DNA of 42,718 nucleotides, taken from contig JAUYNO010000052.1 of the NCBI GenBank assembly GCA_030696045.1, positions 1 to 42,718 on the forward strand. The letters run 5' to 3'. The DNA is from Stagnimonas sp. Its GTDB lineage: Bacteria; Pseudomonadota; Gammaproteobacteria; Nevskiales; Nevskiaceae. Below, piece after piece: positions 32,018 to 40,756 of this stretch (its first letter is position 1; each line of letters opens with the position of its first letter). The translations under genes and the position numbers were made by a program. The notes under the pieces are model-generated. The model worked only from the letters and a program-made list of their open reading frames with translations, ran no database searches and was not told the DNA's origin.

Positions 32018-34471
32018 GTGCATTCCCTGCGCTTTCGCATCGCCCGCTGGGTCATGCAGCACCGCGGCCTGGCCTGGGTGGTGTTCGCGCTGATCACCGC
32101 CGGCTTCGCCATGGGCCTGCGCGACGTCGAGCTGAAGACCATCTTCAGCGACCTGCTGCCGGAGGACGATCCCTACGTGCAGGTGTTCAAGGATCACCCC
32201 AACTTCGGCAACCCGCTCACCGTCACGGTGATGGTGCGGCGCAAGAGTGGTGACATCTACAACCCCGAGACCCTGGCCAAGGTCTGGCAGCTGACCCGCG
32301 ACATTGACCTGGCACCCGGCGTCGACCACGACCAGATCCTGTCGATCTCGACCGAGAAGGCGCGCTACGCCGAGGCCACCCCCTTCGGCATCGACATGCG
32401 GCCGCTGATGGGCGACTTCGTGCCGAAGACGCCGGAGGAGATCGCCGACTTCCGCACCCGGGTCGACAAGTCGCCGGGCGCGCGCAACTTCCTGATCTCC
32501 GGTGACAGCACCGCCACCCTCATCAACGCCACCTTCATCGAGGCGCGGCTGGACTACGGCGAGGCTTTCCAGTTTGTGCAGGACCTGGTCGAGAAGAACC
32601 GCGACGCCGAGCACGACGTGTACCTGGCCGGCCAGCCGGCGCTGACCGGTTGGGTCTATGCGCTGGAATCGCAGATGTTCGGCATCTTCGCGGTCACGCT
32701 CGGCGCCCTGGTGCTGTTCCTGGTGCTGTACATGCGCAACATCGTCGGCGTGGTCACACCCATCGTCACCAGCGCGGTGGCGGCGATCTGGGGCTTCGGC
32801 CTGACCGGATGGCTAAAGTCGCCCATCGAGCCCCTGCTGATGATCGTGCCGCTGCTGCTGGTGGCGCGCTCGTTCTCGCACTGCGTGCAGTTCACCGAGC
32901 GCTATTACGAGATCTACGCCGAGGTGAAGGACCGCACCAAGGCCGCCGAGATCACCATGGGGGTGATGATGGCGCCCTCGGTGCTGGGCATCTTCACCGA
33001 CATCGTCGGCATCTTCATCATCGCCATCGCGCCGATCCCGGCGATGGACCGCTTCGCGATGTTCTGCGGCTGGTGGGCGGTCTGGCTGATCCCCACCGGC
33101 GTGGTGCTGATCTCGCTGCTGCTGGCCTCGTTGCCGGCGCCCGGCAATGTCGCGCGGCTGGTCGGCCACGACGGCCAGGTCTCCGGCTTTCAGGCCTTCT
33201 TGAAAAAGATGCTGGCCGGCATCGCCCGGCTCACCTACGGCAAGCCGGCGCGCGTCACCGGCGTGTTGGTGGTGCTGGTGTCGCTGGCCGCGGTCTACAC
33301 CGCCTTGCAGATCAAGATCGGCAACCCGGTGGAAGGCAGCAACCTGCTCTGGGAAGACTCCGAATACAACGAGGCGGTGCGCCAGATCAACAGCCACTTT
33401 CCCGGCGTCAACACCCTGGAGATCGTGCTGGAAGCCAAGGACCAGCTAAGTCCCAGCCGGGTCGCCCGCCAGGCCGAGACCGCCGCCACCCGCGCCGCGC
33501 TGCAGCACATCATGGAGAGCGGCAGCGAACCGCCACGCGCGACGCTGTCGTTCACCGACTACATCATGGAGGCCAACCGCCTGATGTCGGGTGGCGACCC
33601 GAAGTGGCTGCCGGTCGATCCCACCGACTACGCCACCAACGCCGCCTCGGCGATCACCATGGTCGGCAGCAGTCCCAAGGCCTACTCGCACGTGATGAAC
33701 TTCGAGCAGCAGAACTCGACGGTCTCGCTCTGGTACCAGGACAACAAACAGGAGACGGTCGACCACGCGCTGGCTGCCGCCAGCGCCGCCGTCGCGCAGG
33801 TCGGCATCGACCACAAGACTTTCACCGTTCGATTGGGCACCGGCACCATCGCCCTGCAGCAGGCGATGAACAACGTGGTGAAGCGCTACCACTGGGTGGT
33901 GATCGGCCTGCTCAACCTGGTGATCCTGCTCGGCTGCAGCTACGCCTATCGCTCCTTCGCGGCCGGCCTGTTGCTGCTAGTACCGGTGAACCTCTCCAAC
34001 TTCTGCCTGAACGCGACCATGCACCTGCTCGGCATCGGTCTCGACATCAACGCCCTGATGGTGGCGGCGATTGGTGTCGGCGTCGGCATCGACTACGGCA
34101 TCTATCTCTTGAGCCGCATCTGCGAGGAGTACCACGCGCACGACCGGGACTGGGGCCGGGCGATCACCGCCTCGCTGACTACCACCGGCAAGGCGATCCT
34201 GTTCACCGCCACGATCATGCTGGTGAGCATCGTGCCCTGGTACTTCCTCAGCGAACTCAAGTTCATGGCCGACATGGGCCTGCTGCTGACCCTGGTCATG
34301 CTGATCAACATGGTGCTGTCGCTGGTGGTCCTGCCCCTACTCGTCTGGGTGGTGAAGCCGGGCTTCGTGGCGCGCAAGGATCTGTTTGTCGGCGAAGGGG
34401 TCGATCTGTCGCAATTTGCCAACACGGGTACCGATGCGGAGCGCAAAGCGCCGGCCATGGCCTGCGCCTGA
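32018..34471 (+). CDS. RND-superfamily (HAE3/MMPL-like) transporter, first copy
   Basis: An 817-residue inner-membrane protein with two repeats of an RND half: TM1 about 17-34, large periplasmic domain to about 220, TM2-6 (about 225-375), TM7 about 412-430, second periplasmic domain, TM8-12 to about 790. TM10 has the RND proton-relay pair D692-Y693 (VGVGIDYGIYLLSR). The equivalent TM4 position reads A283-R284 (VARSFSH), with no Asp. HAE3/MmpL proteins move lipids or hopanoids rather than soluble drugs. A GTG start is chosen because the paralogue at 40757 begins at the same place (SLRxRxA). First gene after the regulator; a 7-bp hairpin follows it. Substrate unknown. Confidence 0.9.
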   Translation: MHSLRFRIARWVMQHRGLAWVVFALITAGFAMGLRDVELKTIFSDLLPEDDPYVQVFKDHPNFGNPLTVTVMVRRKSGDIYNPETLAKVWQLTRDIDLAPGVDHDQILSISTEKARYAEATPFGIDMRPLMGDFVPKTPEEIADFRTRVDKSPGARNFLISGDSTATLINATFIEARLDYGEAFQFVQDLVEKNRDAEHDVYLAGQPALTGWVYALESQMFGIFAVTLGALVLFLVLYMRNIVGVVTPIVTSAVAAIWGFGLTGWLKSPIEPLLMIVPLLLVARSFSHCVQFTERYYEIYAEVKDRTKAAEITMGVMMAPSVLGIFTDIVGIFIIAIAPIPAMDRFAMFCGWWAVWLIPTGVVLISLLLASLPAPGNVARLVGHDGQVSGFQAFLKKMLAGIARLTYGKPARVTGVLVVLVSLAAVYTALQIKIGNPVEGSNLLWEDSEYNEAVRQINSHFPGVNTLEIVLEAKDQLSPSRVARQAETAATRAALQHIMESGSEPPRATLSFTDYIMEANRLMSGGDPKWLPVDPTDYATNAASAITMVGSSPKAYSHVMNFEQQNSTVSLWYQDNKQETVDHALAAASAAVAQVGIDHKTFTVRLGTGTIALQQAMNNVVKRYHWVVIGLLNLVILLGCSYAYRSFAAGLLLLVPVNLSNFCLNATMHLLGIGLDINALMVAAIGVGVGIDYGIYLLSRICEEYHAHDRDWGRAITASLTTTGKAILFTATIMLVSIVPWYFLSELKFMADMGLLLTLVMLINMVLSLVVLPLLVWVVKPGFVARKDLFVGEGVDLSQFANTGTDAERKAPAMACA

Positions 34472-34489
34472 GTTCCATCCAACAACAGG

Positions 34490-34509
34490 CCGTGGCCACG
34501 CAGCCACGG
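34490..34509 (+). other. Hairpin between the first RND gene and the first DUF1329 gene
   Basis: CCGTGGC (34490-34496) and GCCACGG (34503-34509) form a perfect 7-bp stem with a six-base loop, 18 bases past the RND stop. It lacks a T-run, so it is more likely an RNA-processing, stability or attenuation element than a full terminator. Confidence 0.5.
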
Positions 34510-34566
34510 TGATGCCGCTACCCGGCAACAACCTCCGGGCTTCCAGGTTGTGTAGAGGAGAGAGTC

Positions 34567-35958
34567 ATGCATATCCGCAAATACGACTTCGATTACGGCC
34601 GCCGCATGCTGCTGCAGAAGGCCGCGGTCGGTGCCACTGCCGGCGTGCTGGCGCCGCTGTGGCCGATGATCGGCAATACCGCAGACAACACCAAGGCCTA
34701 CCCGGACGAACTGCTGTCCATCGAGATGCACACCAAGGGCAAGATCAAGCCCGGCGATGTGATCACCAAGGACAACGTCGAGCATGTCGCCCACCTGCTC
34801 GATCCGGTGGCGCTGATGCACGTCAAGACCATGGGCCGGCGCATCAACATCGTCGAGTCCACCAAGGACGTCACCAAGCTCTATCCGCACAACTACCTGG
34901 CCGCCACCCTGCGCAACAAGGGCAAGGCGAAGCTGGGGCCGGACAAGAACGTCTACTTCCAGAACGGGGATCCCTGGGGCGGCGGCATGCCCTTTCCCGA
35001 CGCCAAGGACGGTCTCGAAGCGACCGCCAACCTGACCCTGTCCTGGGGCCGCCACGACTACTCGCAGTACGCGGTGCGCGACTGGGACATCGCCCCGGAC
35101 GGTTCGCTCAGCTACCAGTACGACTTCGTCTGGGCCGAGTTGAACACCACGGCGCGCGAGGACGACAAGGTCTGGAACGGCAAGAAGGATCTGCTGCGCT
35201 ACCAGTCGGTCTGGTTCACCTCGCCGCAGGACACCGCCGGCAGCTCCTTCCTCAACATCTGGAGCTACGACCAGCGCAAGTTCCCGGACCTCTACGGCTA
35301 CTTCCCGGCCTTCAAGCGGGTGCGGCAGTTCCCCACCAACCAGCGCTTCGAGCCGCTGGTGCCGGGCATCACCCTGTTCCTGTCCGATGCCTGGGCGGCC
35401 GGCGATCCGATGCTGACCTGGGGCAACTACAAGATCGTCGAGCGCAAGCCCATGCTGGGCGTGATCGGCAGTCGCAACTTCATGGGCGGCCGGGGCGGCA
35501 GCATGGACAACTACGAGCGCCCGGTGCACGGCGGCCCGAAGAACCAGACCTTCCACGACGTCTGGATGGAGCTGGTGCCGGAATGCCTGGTGGTCGATGC
35601 CGAGCCGGTCGGCTATCCGCGTGCGCCGGTGGGCAAGAAGCGCACCTGGATCGACGTACGTAATGGAATGTATGTGGCCTACAACACCTACGACCGTCGC
35701 GGCGAGATCTGGAAAACCTTCGAGCCGCATTACGCGCAGTACAGCAACGACAAGCTGACCATCAAGGACGAGAGCGGGCATCCGTCCTGGTCCTGGGTCG
35801 GCGTGCTCAGCCACGACCTGCAGGCCAACCGCATGAGTCGCTTCGTGCAGGCCAAGGAAGTCACCGGCGGCTACAAGAGCACTTACTCGACCGGCGGCGT
35901 CGACGTCTACAACAAGTACCTCACCGTCAACGCCATCACCCGCCTGGGTGCGGTCTGA
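34567..35958 (+). CDS. DUF1329 protein with twin-arginine leader, first copy
   Basis: A 463-residue secreted DUF1329 protein. The leader YGRRMLLQKAAVGATAGVLAP (R12-R13) looks like a Tat signal, though the motif lacks the ideal FLK. The body has the family strings 'DPWGGGMPFPDAKDGLEA', 'SWGRHDYS', 'SSFLNIWSYDQRKFPDLYGY', 'RFEPLVPGITLFLSDAWAAGDP' and 'LTWGNYKIV'. DUF1329 proteins are related by fold to lipoprotein-sorting LolA/LolB-like carriers, which hold acyl chains in a half-barrel; I infer a periplasmic lipid carrier. A paralogue lies at 39211. GAGGAGAG precedes the ATG. It precedes the YCF48-like gene, with a strong hairpin between. Confidence 0.9.
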   Translation: MHIRKYDFDYGRRMLLQKAAVGATAGVLAPLWPMIGNTADNTKAYPDELLSIEMHTKGKIKPGDVITKDNVEHVAHLLDPVALMHVKTMGRRINIVESTKDVTKLYPHNYLAATLRNKGKAKLGPDKNVYFQNGDPWGGGMPFPDAKDGLEATANLTLSWGRHDYSQYAVRDWDIAPDGSLSYQYDFVWAELNTTAREDDKVWNGKKDLLRYQSVWFTSPQDTAGSSFLNIWSYDQRKFPDLYGYFPAFKRVRQFPTNQRFEPLVPGITLFLSDAWAAGDPMLTWGNYKIVERKPMLGVIGSRNFMGGRGGSMDNYERPVHGGPKNQTFHDVWMELVPECLVVDAEPVGYPRAPVGKKRTWIDVRNGMYVAYNTYDRRGEIWKTFEPHYAQYSNDKLTIKDESGHPSWSWVGVLSHDLQANRMSRFVQAKEVTGGYKSTYSTGGVDVYNKYLTVNAITRLGAV

Positions 35959-35982
35959 GCCGCCGTTCGCCCGTCGCAAGAA

Positions 35983-36008
35983 CCGGGGCCGTCCTGCGAC
36001 GGCCCCGG
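35983..36008 (+). other. Strong hairpin between DUF1329 and YCF48-like genes
   Basis: A perfect 11-bp stem, CCGGGGCCGTC (35983-35993) and GACGGCCCCGG (35998-36008), with a CTGC loop. It has no T-run. In a polycistronic mRNA such a structure can act as a partial terminator or protect the upstream DUF1329 message from 3' decay. Confidence 0.65.
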
Positions 36009-36025
36009 CTGCCAAGGAAACCGAC

Positions 36026-37003
36026 ATGAGCCAACCGCGCCGCCTTGCAGCGCTATTCGCCGGCAGCCTGATGGCCGCCACCGTCCTGGCCGCCACTGCG
36101 GCGCCCGAGCCGGTGGTGACCCTGGCCCAGGGCGTGGCGCACGATGCCCTGTTCGCCATCGCCATCGACGGGGCCCAGGGCATCGCGGCCGGTGTCCCGG
36201 GCAAGATCATGGAGTCCACCGACAGCGGCAAGACCTGGAGCGCCGGCAAGCCGCTGCCGACGCCGCTGGCGATGCTCGGCATCGATCTCAAGGACGGTCA
36301 TGCCATCGCCGTCGGCCAGATGGGCAGTGTCTACGTGCGCGAAGGCCAGGGTGAATGGAGCAAGGCCGAAACCGGCACCAGTGAGCGGCTGATGAATGTC
36401 GCGCTCAACCGCCAGGGTCAGGCGGTTGCGGTCGGCGCCTTCGGCACCGTGCTGCGCTCCTCCGACTTCGGCCGGAACTGGCAGCCGGTCGTGATGGACT
36501 GGAAGCCCTTCCTCAACGCCGACCAGGCCGACCAGGGCATCCAGCCGCATCTGTCGGCGGTGCAAGTGGGGGAGGACGGTGCGATCACCGTCGCCGGTGA
36601 GTTCAGTCTCATCCTGCGCTCCAGCGACCAGGGCGCGAGTTGGACCGCACTCAACCGGGGCGACGCCGCGATCTTCGCCATGGATCTGCGCAGTGACGGC
36701 ATCGGTTATGCGGTCGGCCAGGACGGCCTGATCCTGCGTTCCAGCGACGGCGGCGCCAGCTGGGCGACGCTGCCGCCGGACAGCAGCAAGTCCAATCTGC
36801 TGGGCGTGCGCTCGGTCGGCGACCAGGTGGTGGTCAGTGCCATGCACGACATGCTCACCAGCCGCGACGGCGGCCAGAGCTGGCAGCGCCTGCGCTCGCC
36901 CGATGTGCAGGCCGGCTGGTACAGCGGCGTGGCCGTCGGCGGCCAGAGCTTCATGACGGTCGGGCACACCGGCCGGATCATCCGGGTGAATACGACCAAC
37001 TAG
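36026..37003 (+). CDS. Periplasmic YCF48/BNR-repeat beta-propeller protein
   Basis: 325 residues. Signal peptide 1-25 (MSQPRRLAALFAGSLMAATV...AAP). The mature part contains at least five Asp-box repeats of the type SxDxGxxW (STDSGKTW, SSDFGRNW, SSDQGASW, SSDGGASW, SRDGGQSW). This is the signature of the YCF48/Hcf136 family of beta-propellers, which in cyanobacteria assist photosystem II assembly and in other bacteria occur in transport operons. Here it may be an assembly or docking factor for the RND/DUF1302 complex (inference). An AAGGA site lies ten bases upstream of the ATG; a GTG start at 35948 would overlap the DUF1329 stop. Confidence 0.87.
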   Translation: MSQPRRLAALFAGSLMAATVLAATAAPEPVVTLAQGVAHDALFAIAIDGAQGIAAGVPGKIMESTDSGKTWSAGKPLPTPLAMLGIDLKDGHAIAVGQMGSVYVREGQGEWSKAETGTSERLMNVALNRQGQAVAVGAFGTVLRSSDFGRNWQPVVMDWKPFLNADQADQGIQPHLSAVQVGEDGAITVAGEFSLILRSSDQGASWTALNRGDAAIFAMDLRSDGIGYAVGQDGLILRSSDGGASWATLPPDSSKSNLLGVRSVGDQVVVSAMHDMLTSRDGGQSWQRLRSPDVQAGWYSGVAVGGQSFMTVGHTGRIIRVNTTN

Positions 37004-37076
37004 CGGCACCGAAGCAATAGAGAAGCGTACGGAGCCAGCAAGAGACTCCGGCGCCACTGCCCACAAGGAGGAGAAC

Positions 37077-39206
37077 ATGGCAAGGACGAAACTCGGCCCG
37101 CGGGCCCTCGCGATGGCGCTGGCCCTGGTCTGCAGCAGCATGGCCACCGCCCAGGAAGAGACCGAGGGCAGTTCCGGCTTCTTCAGCGACTGGCTGCCCA
37201 ATTTCGACATCAGCATCGGCGGCTTCCTGCGCACCGAGAGCGCCTTTTCCACCAGCAGCACCGACAACCCCAACAACCAGCGCAGCAATGTCTTCAACGG
37301 CCGCACCGAAGCGCGGCAGGCCTATGTGCCCCCGGGCTATGTGCCGGCGGTGCTGGATGGCGTCGGCCTCTGCGGCGTGCTCGGGCAGATCTGCAATCTG
37401 CCGCAGGCGGCGGTGTCGAGCTGGACCTCGGTGCCGTTTCCAGCAGCGCTCGCCGGCGATGCCGCCAGCGACGGCCTGCGCGGCACCTTCAGCGGCAATG
37501 CCAACGGCCAGCTGACCGGCACCCCGCTCAAGCGCATCGACAACACGTTCAACTACCAGATCCTGCGCGGCGAGCTGGAAACCGGCATCAAGTTCACCGA
37601 GAACCTGGGCCTGATCGCCCGCGTGCGCGGCCTCTACGATCCCGGTGTCTACAAGGAATTCGACGCCAGCAGCTTCAACGACATCATCACCACCGGCGGC
37701 GGTGGCATCAACGGCGGCGATCCGGCCCTGTATGCCGGCAAGCCCAACTACTTCGAGTACCGCGTCGAGGGCGGCGGCCGCGCCAATCCGCTGGAGTGGA
37801 CCGGCCGCAACTACCAGGTCTACTTCCCGGCCCTGATCCTCGACTACAACCGGGGCCCGATCAATGCACGCATCGGCAACCAACAGATCGCCTGGGGTCA
37901 GGCCCTGTTCTTCCGGGTCTTCGACGTGGTCAATGGCCTCGATCTGCGCCGCCATCTGGTGCTCGACTATGCCCAGGAGGAATACGCCGACGAGCGCGTG
38001 CCCTCGCTGGCCGCGCGCATCAGCTGGCAGTTCAACGAGGAACTGCTGGTCGATGGCTTCGTCGAGAAATTCCAGCCCTCGATCTATCCGAATCCGAACA
38101 CCCAGTACAACGTCATCCCCAGCCAGTTCACGGTGCACGACCTGTACCGGACCGGTGGCTACGACGACAAGCTGAACTACGGCCTGCGCTTCAAGGGCAA
38201 CTACGGCCAGTGGGGCTTCCAGGCCGCCGCCGTCCGCCGCTTCAATCCGGACGGTGTGTTCCGCTGGACCAAGTCGGGTGTGGATCGCGACCTGCCCTGC
38301 GCCAATGTCACGACCGGAAACACCCTGGGCTGTCGCGTCGAACTGACCCTGCAGAACTACGGCCAGCGCTCCGGTGCCCTGCTCGCCGAGACCGCCTTCG
38401 AGGTCGCGCCTGGCGGCGTCTATTCCGGCGCCGAGTGGTTCAACTACGCCGGCCAGGTAAGGCTCGATGCCATCGAGGGCCTCAACGCCTCGATCACCGA
38501 GTTCCCCGCCACCACCCAGCTGTTCGCCTCGCCGGTGCAGACGGTGGAGGAGGCCTACAACGAGCTGAACACCTTCTTCATCGCCGCCGGTGGTTCGTTG
38601 CGCGGCCACATCGCCCGCGAATACTTCCGCGAGAACGTCTACTCGCTGGGCGCCAGCTATGTGGTGGAAGGCGAGCCCGGCGGCCTGCTCGACCAGCTCA
38701 TCATCAATGTCGAGCACGCCTACACCCAGAACCGCCACTTCACCAACACCACGCTGTCGCGCAACTACCCGAGCAAGAACACCAATGTCACCGCCCTGGT
38801 GATGGAGAAGTACTACCGCTTCACCCAGGCCTTCCCGGCCACCTATTTCGTCTACCAGTACATGCACCGCGACACCGACGACCTGTTTGGCCGCCTGCTG
38901 TCCGGCTACGGCGGCACCGAGACCAAGGCGGGCGACGGCGTGAAGGACGCCAACTACCACGTGCTGGCCTTCCAGCAGCCTTTCCCACAGGACATCTGGC
39001 GCGCCGGTTTCGCCCTGCTGGTCGATCAGCGTGGCAGCCTGCTGGTGCAGCCGGGCATACGCTGGAAGTACAACAGCGCCTTCACCATCGACGCCTTCTA
39101 CACCCACATCGAAGGCTCGCTGGGCGGCGCCAATCCCAACGACACCTTGCTGTCTTCCGTTGACTACGCCGATGAGGCCACGCTGCGCCTGACCTACCAG
39201 TTCTGA
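37077..39206 (+). CDS. DUF1302 outer-membrane beta-barrel protein
   Basis: 709 residues. A Sec signal peptide (MARTKLGPRALAMALALVCSSMATA, cut after ATA) and a mature sequence of alternating aromatic/polar strands ending in ...LTYQF, with the C-terminal Phe of BAM-inserted porins. Family strings: 'NFDISIGGFLRTESAFS', 'ARIGNQQIAWGQALFFRVFDVVNGLDLRRH', 'DEATLRLTYQF'. DUF1302 proteins occur with DUF1329 and RND genes and are thought to form the outer-membrane part of a lipid or hydrophobe path. A strong AAGGAGGAGA site lies six bases before the ATG. Only one copy is visible although its partners are duplicated. The following DUF1329 gene starts four bases after its stop. Confidence 0.92.
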   Translation: MARTKLGPRALAMALALVCSSMATAQEETEGSSGFFSDWLPNFDISIGGFLRTESAFSTSSTDNPNNQRSNVFNGRTEARQAYVPPGYVPAVLDGVGLCGVLGQICNLPQAAVSSWTSVPFPAALAGDAASDGLRGTFSGNANGQLTGTPLKRIDNTFNYQILRGELETGIKFTENLGLIARVRGLYDPGVYKEFDASSFNDIITTGGGGINGGDPALYAGKPNYFEYRVEGGGRANPLEWTGRNYQVYFPALILDYNRGPINARIGNQQIAWGQALFFRVFDVVNGLDLRRHLVLDYAQEEYADERVPSLAARISWQFNEELLVDGFVEKFQPSIYPNPNTQYNVIPSQFTVHDLYRTGGYDDKLNYGLRFKGNYGQWGFQAAAVRRFNPDGVFRWTKSGVDRDLPCANVTTGNTLGCRVELTLQNYGQRSGALLAETAFEVAPGGVYSGAEWFNYAGQVRLDAIEGLNASITEFPATTQLFASPVQTVEEAYNELNTFFIAAGGSLRGHIAREYFRENVYSLGASYVVEGEPGGLLDQLIINVEHAYTQNRHFTNTTLSRNYPSKNTNVTALVMEKYYRFTQAFPATYFVYQYMHRDTDDLFGRLLSGYGGTETKAGDGVKDANYHVLAFQQPFPQDIWRAGFALLVDQRGSLLVQPGIRWKYNSAFTIDAFYTHIEGSLGGANPNDTLLSSVDYADEATLRLTYQF

Positions 39207-39210
39207 GTTC

Positions 39211-40590
39211 ATGCACCTCCGCCGCTACGACCCTGACTACAGCCGCCGGCATTTCCTGAAGCAGCTGGCGCTGGGGGCGGGCGGTGCGGGCGTGCTGATG
39301 CCGCTGCACCAAGCCATCGCCGCCGGCGGCGATATCGGCAAGGCCTATCCCGAGGAGCTGCTGTCCATCGAGGGCTATACCCGGGGCCGCATCAACACCG
39401 GCGACGAGATCAGCGCCGCCAATGTCGAACTGGTGAAGGAGCTGCTGGAACCGATCCGCTACGAGCAGATCCTTCGGCAGGGTCGGCGATTGAAAGTCGC
39501 GAAGACCACCACCGACGTCATGCGGCTGTCGCCCTGGGACTACATCGAGGCGACCCTGCGCAATGCCGGCAAGGCGCGCTTCAACGAGCGCGGCGACGTG
39601 GTCAATGCCGATGGCAAGCCCTGGATCGGCGGCAATCCCTTTCCCGATCCCAAGGACGGTCTCGAACTGTTCGCGGCCCAGACCCTGAGCTGGGGCCGGC
39701 ACGACGCTAGCTTCTACGCTTTCAAGGAATACGACCTGGATGCCGCCGGCGAGGTGAAGTTCAACTACAGCGGCGGCTGGGCCGAGCTGTCGCCGGTGGC
39801 GCGGGTGAGCATGGAACCTAAGCCCTACTGGCCGGCACACCAGGACAAGCTGCGCTTCCAGTCGGTATTTTTTCTCACGCCGCAGAACCTGCGCGGCACC
39901 TCCTTCCTCAACATCTGGGACTACGACCAGCGCAAGTTCCCGGATCTGTACGGCTATGTCGCCGAGTTCCGCCGCATCCGCCAGTTCCCCACCGACCAGC
40001 GCTTCGAGCCGCTGGTCCCGGGCTCGACGCTGTACCTGTCCGACGCCTGGGCCGCCGGCGATCCGCTGCACACCTGGGGCAATTACAAAATCGTCGGCCG
40101 CGGGCCCTTCCTCGCTGGCGTCTCCGGCGGCTGGAATCCCGAGCACCCGAACTGGGAGCACAAAACCCACGGCGGCCCAAAGGGTCAGTCCTTCTGGGAC
40201 ACCACGGTCGAGCTGGTGCCGGAGGCGATCATGGTCGAGGCCGAGCCGATCAAGTTTCCGCGCGCACCGGTGAGCAAGAAGCGGGTCTGGTTCGATGCCC
40301 GCAACCAAGTGGTGATCGGCATGGTGAGCTACGACCGCAGGGGCCAGCCCTACCGCTCCTTCGACGGCGCCTATTCGCTCTACGAGTCGGGGAGCAAGAA
40401 GGTGATGGACGGCAAGCATCCGTACTGGAGCTGGTCGCACGTCACCGCCAGCGACATCCAGACCGGCAAGATCACCCGGCTCGAACAGGTGAAATCGCTG
40501 GACGGTGTGCATGTCAGCGGTGCCAACGACCCGAAGCTGTACGACCGCTATCTGACGCAGGGTGCGCTGATGAAGTTGGGCGCGGTTTGA
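39211..40590 (+). CDS. DUF1329 protein with canonical Tat leader, second copy
   Basis: A 459-residue paralogue of the DUF1329 protein at 34567. The leader is a classic twin-arginine signal, YSRRHFLKQLALGAGGAG (SRRxFLK, R12-R13), followed by an A-x-A type site at about AIAAGG. 'TSFLNIWDYDQRKFPDLYGY', 'QRFEPLVPGSTLYLSDAWAAGDP' and 'HTWGNYKIV' match the first copy almost word for word; overall the two are clearly homologous but not recent duplicates. The start lies four bases after the DUF1302 stop, indicating translational coupling. Tat export implies it is folded, possibly with its ligand or cofactor, before crossing the membrane. Confidence 0.9.
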   Translation: MHLRRYDPDYSRRHFLKQLALGAGGAGVLMPLHQAIAAGGDIGKAYPEELLSIEGYTRGRINTGDEISAANVELVKELLEPIRYEQILRQGRRLKVAKTTTDVMRLSPWDYIEATLRNAGKARFNERGDVVNADGKPWIGGNPFPDPKDGLELFAAQTLSWGRHDASFYAFKEYDLDAAGEVKFNYSGGWAELSPVARVSMEPKPYWPAHQDKLRFQSVFFLTPQNLRGTSFLNIWDYDQRKFPDLYGYVAEFRRIRQFPTDQRFEPLVPGSTLYLSDAWAAGDPLHTWGNYKIVGRGPFLAGVSGGWNPEHPNWEHKTHGGPKGQSFWDTTVELVPEAIMVEAEPIKFPRAPVSKKRVWFDARNQVVIGMVSYDRRGQPYRSFDGAYSLYESGSKKVMDGKHPYWSWSHVTASDIQTGKITRLEQVKSLDGVHVSGANDPKLYDRYLTQGALMKLGAV

Positions 40591-40636
40591 AGGCGCATGG
40601 GTCTACGAACGGTGTCAGCCCATCACCATGCAAACT

Positions 40637-40660
40637 CCCTCCCCCGCGTGCGGGGGAGGG
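40637..40660. repeat. Palindromic repeat CCCTCCCCCGC
   Basis: A perfect 11-bp stem, CCCTCCCCCGC (40637-40647) and GCGGGGGAGGG (40650-40660), with a two-base loop, followed by TAGGGGTGGGGGC. This matches the abundant intergenic repeat (CTCCC...GGGAG type) of pseudomonads and xanthomonads. It lies between the second DUF1329 gene and the second RND gene and can terminate or stabilise RNA. Confidence 0.7.
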
Positions 40661-40698
40661 TAGGGGTGGGGGCGTCGCGCTCGCCACTGCGCGAACCG

Positions 40699-40716
40699 CC
40701 CCCCGCAGGCGGGGGG
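40699..40716. repeat. GC-hairpin CCCCCCGC-AG-GCGGGGGG
   Basis: A second perfect stem (8 bp) in the same spacer, 38 bases after the first. Together they suggest a two-hairpin repeat unit between 40637 and 40716. No T-run follows. Confidence 0.6.
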
Positions 40717-40756
40717 AGGAGTCTGTGCGCGCAGCGGCATTGAACCGCGCGTCGCG

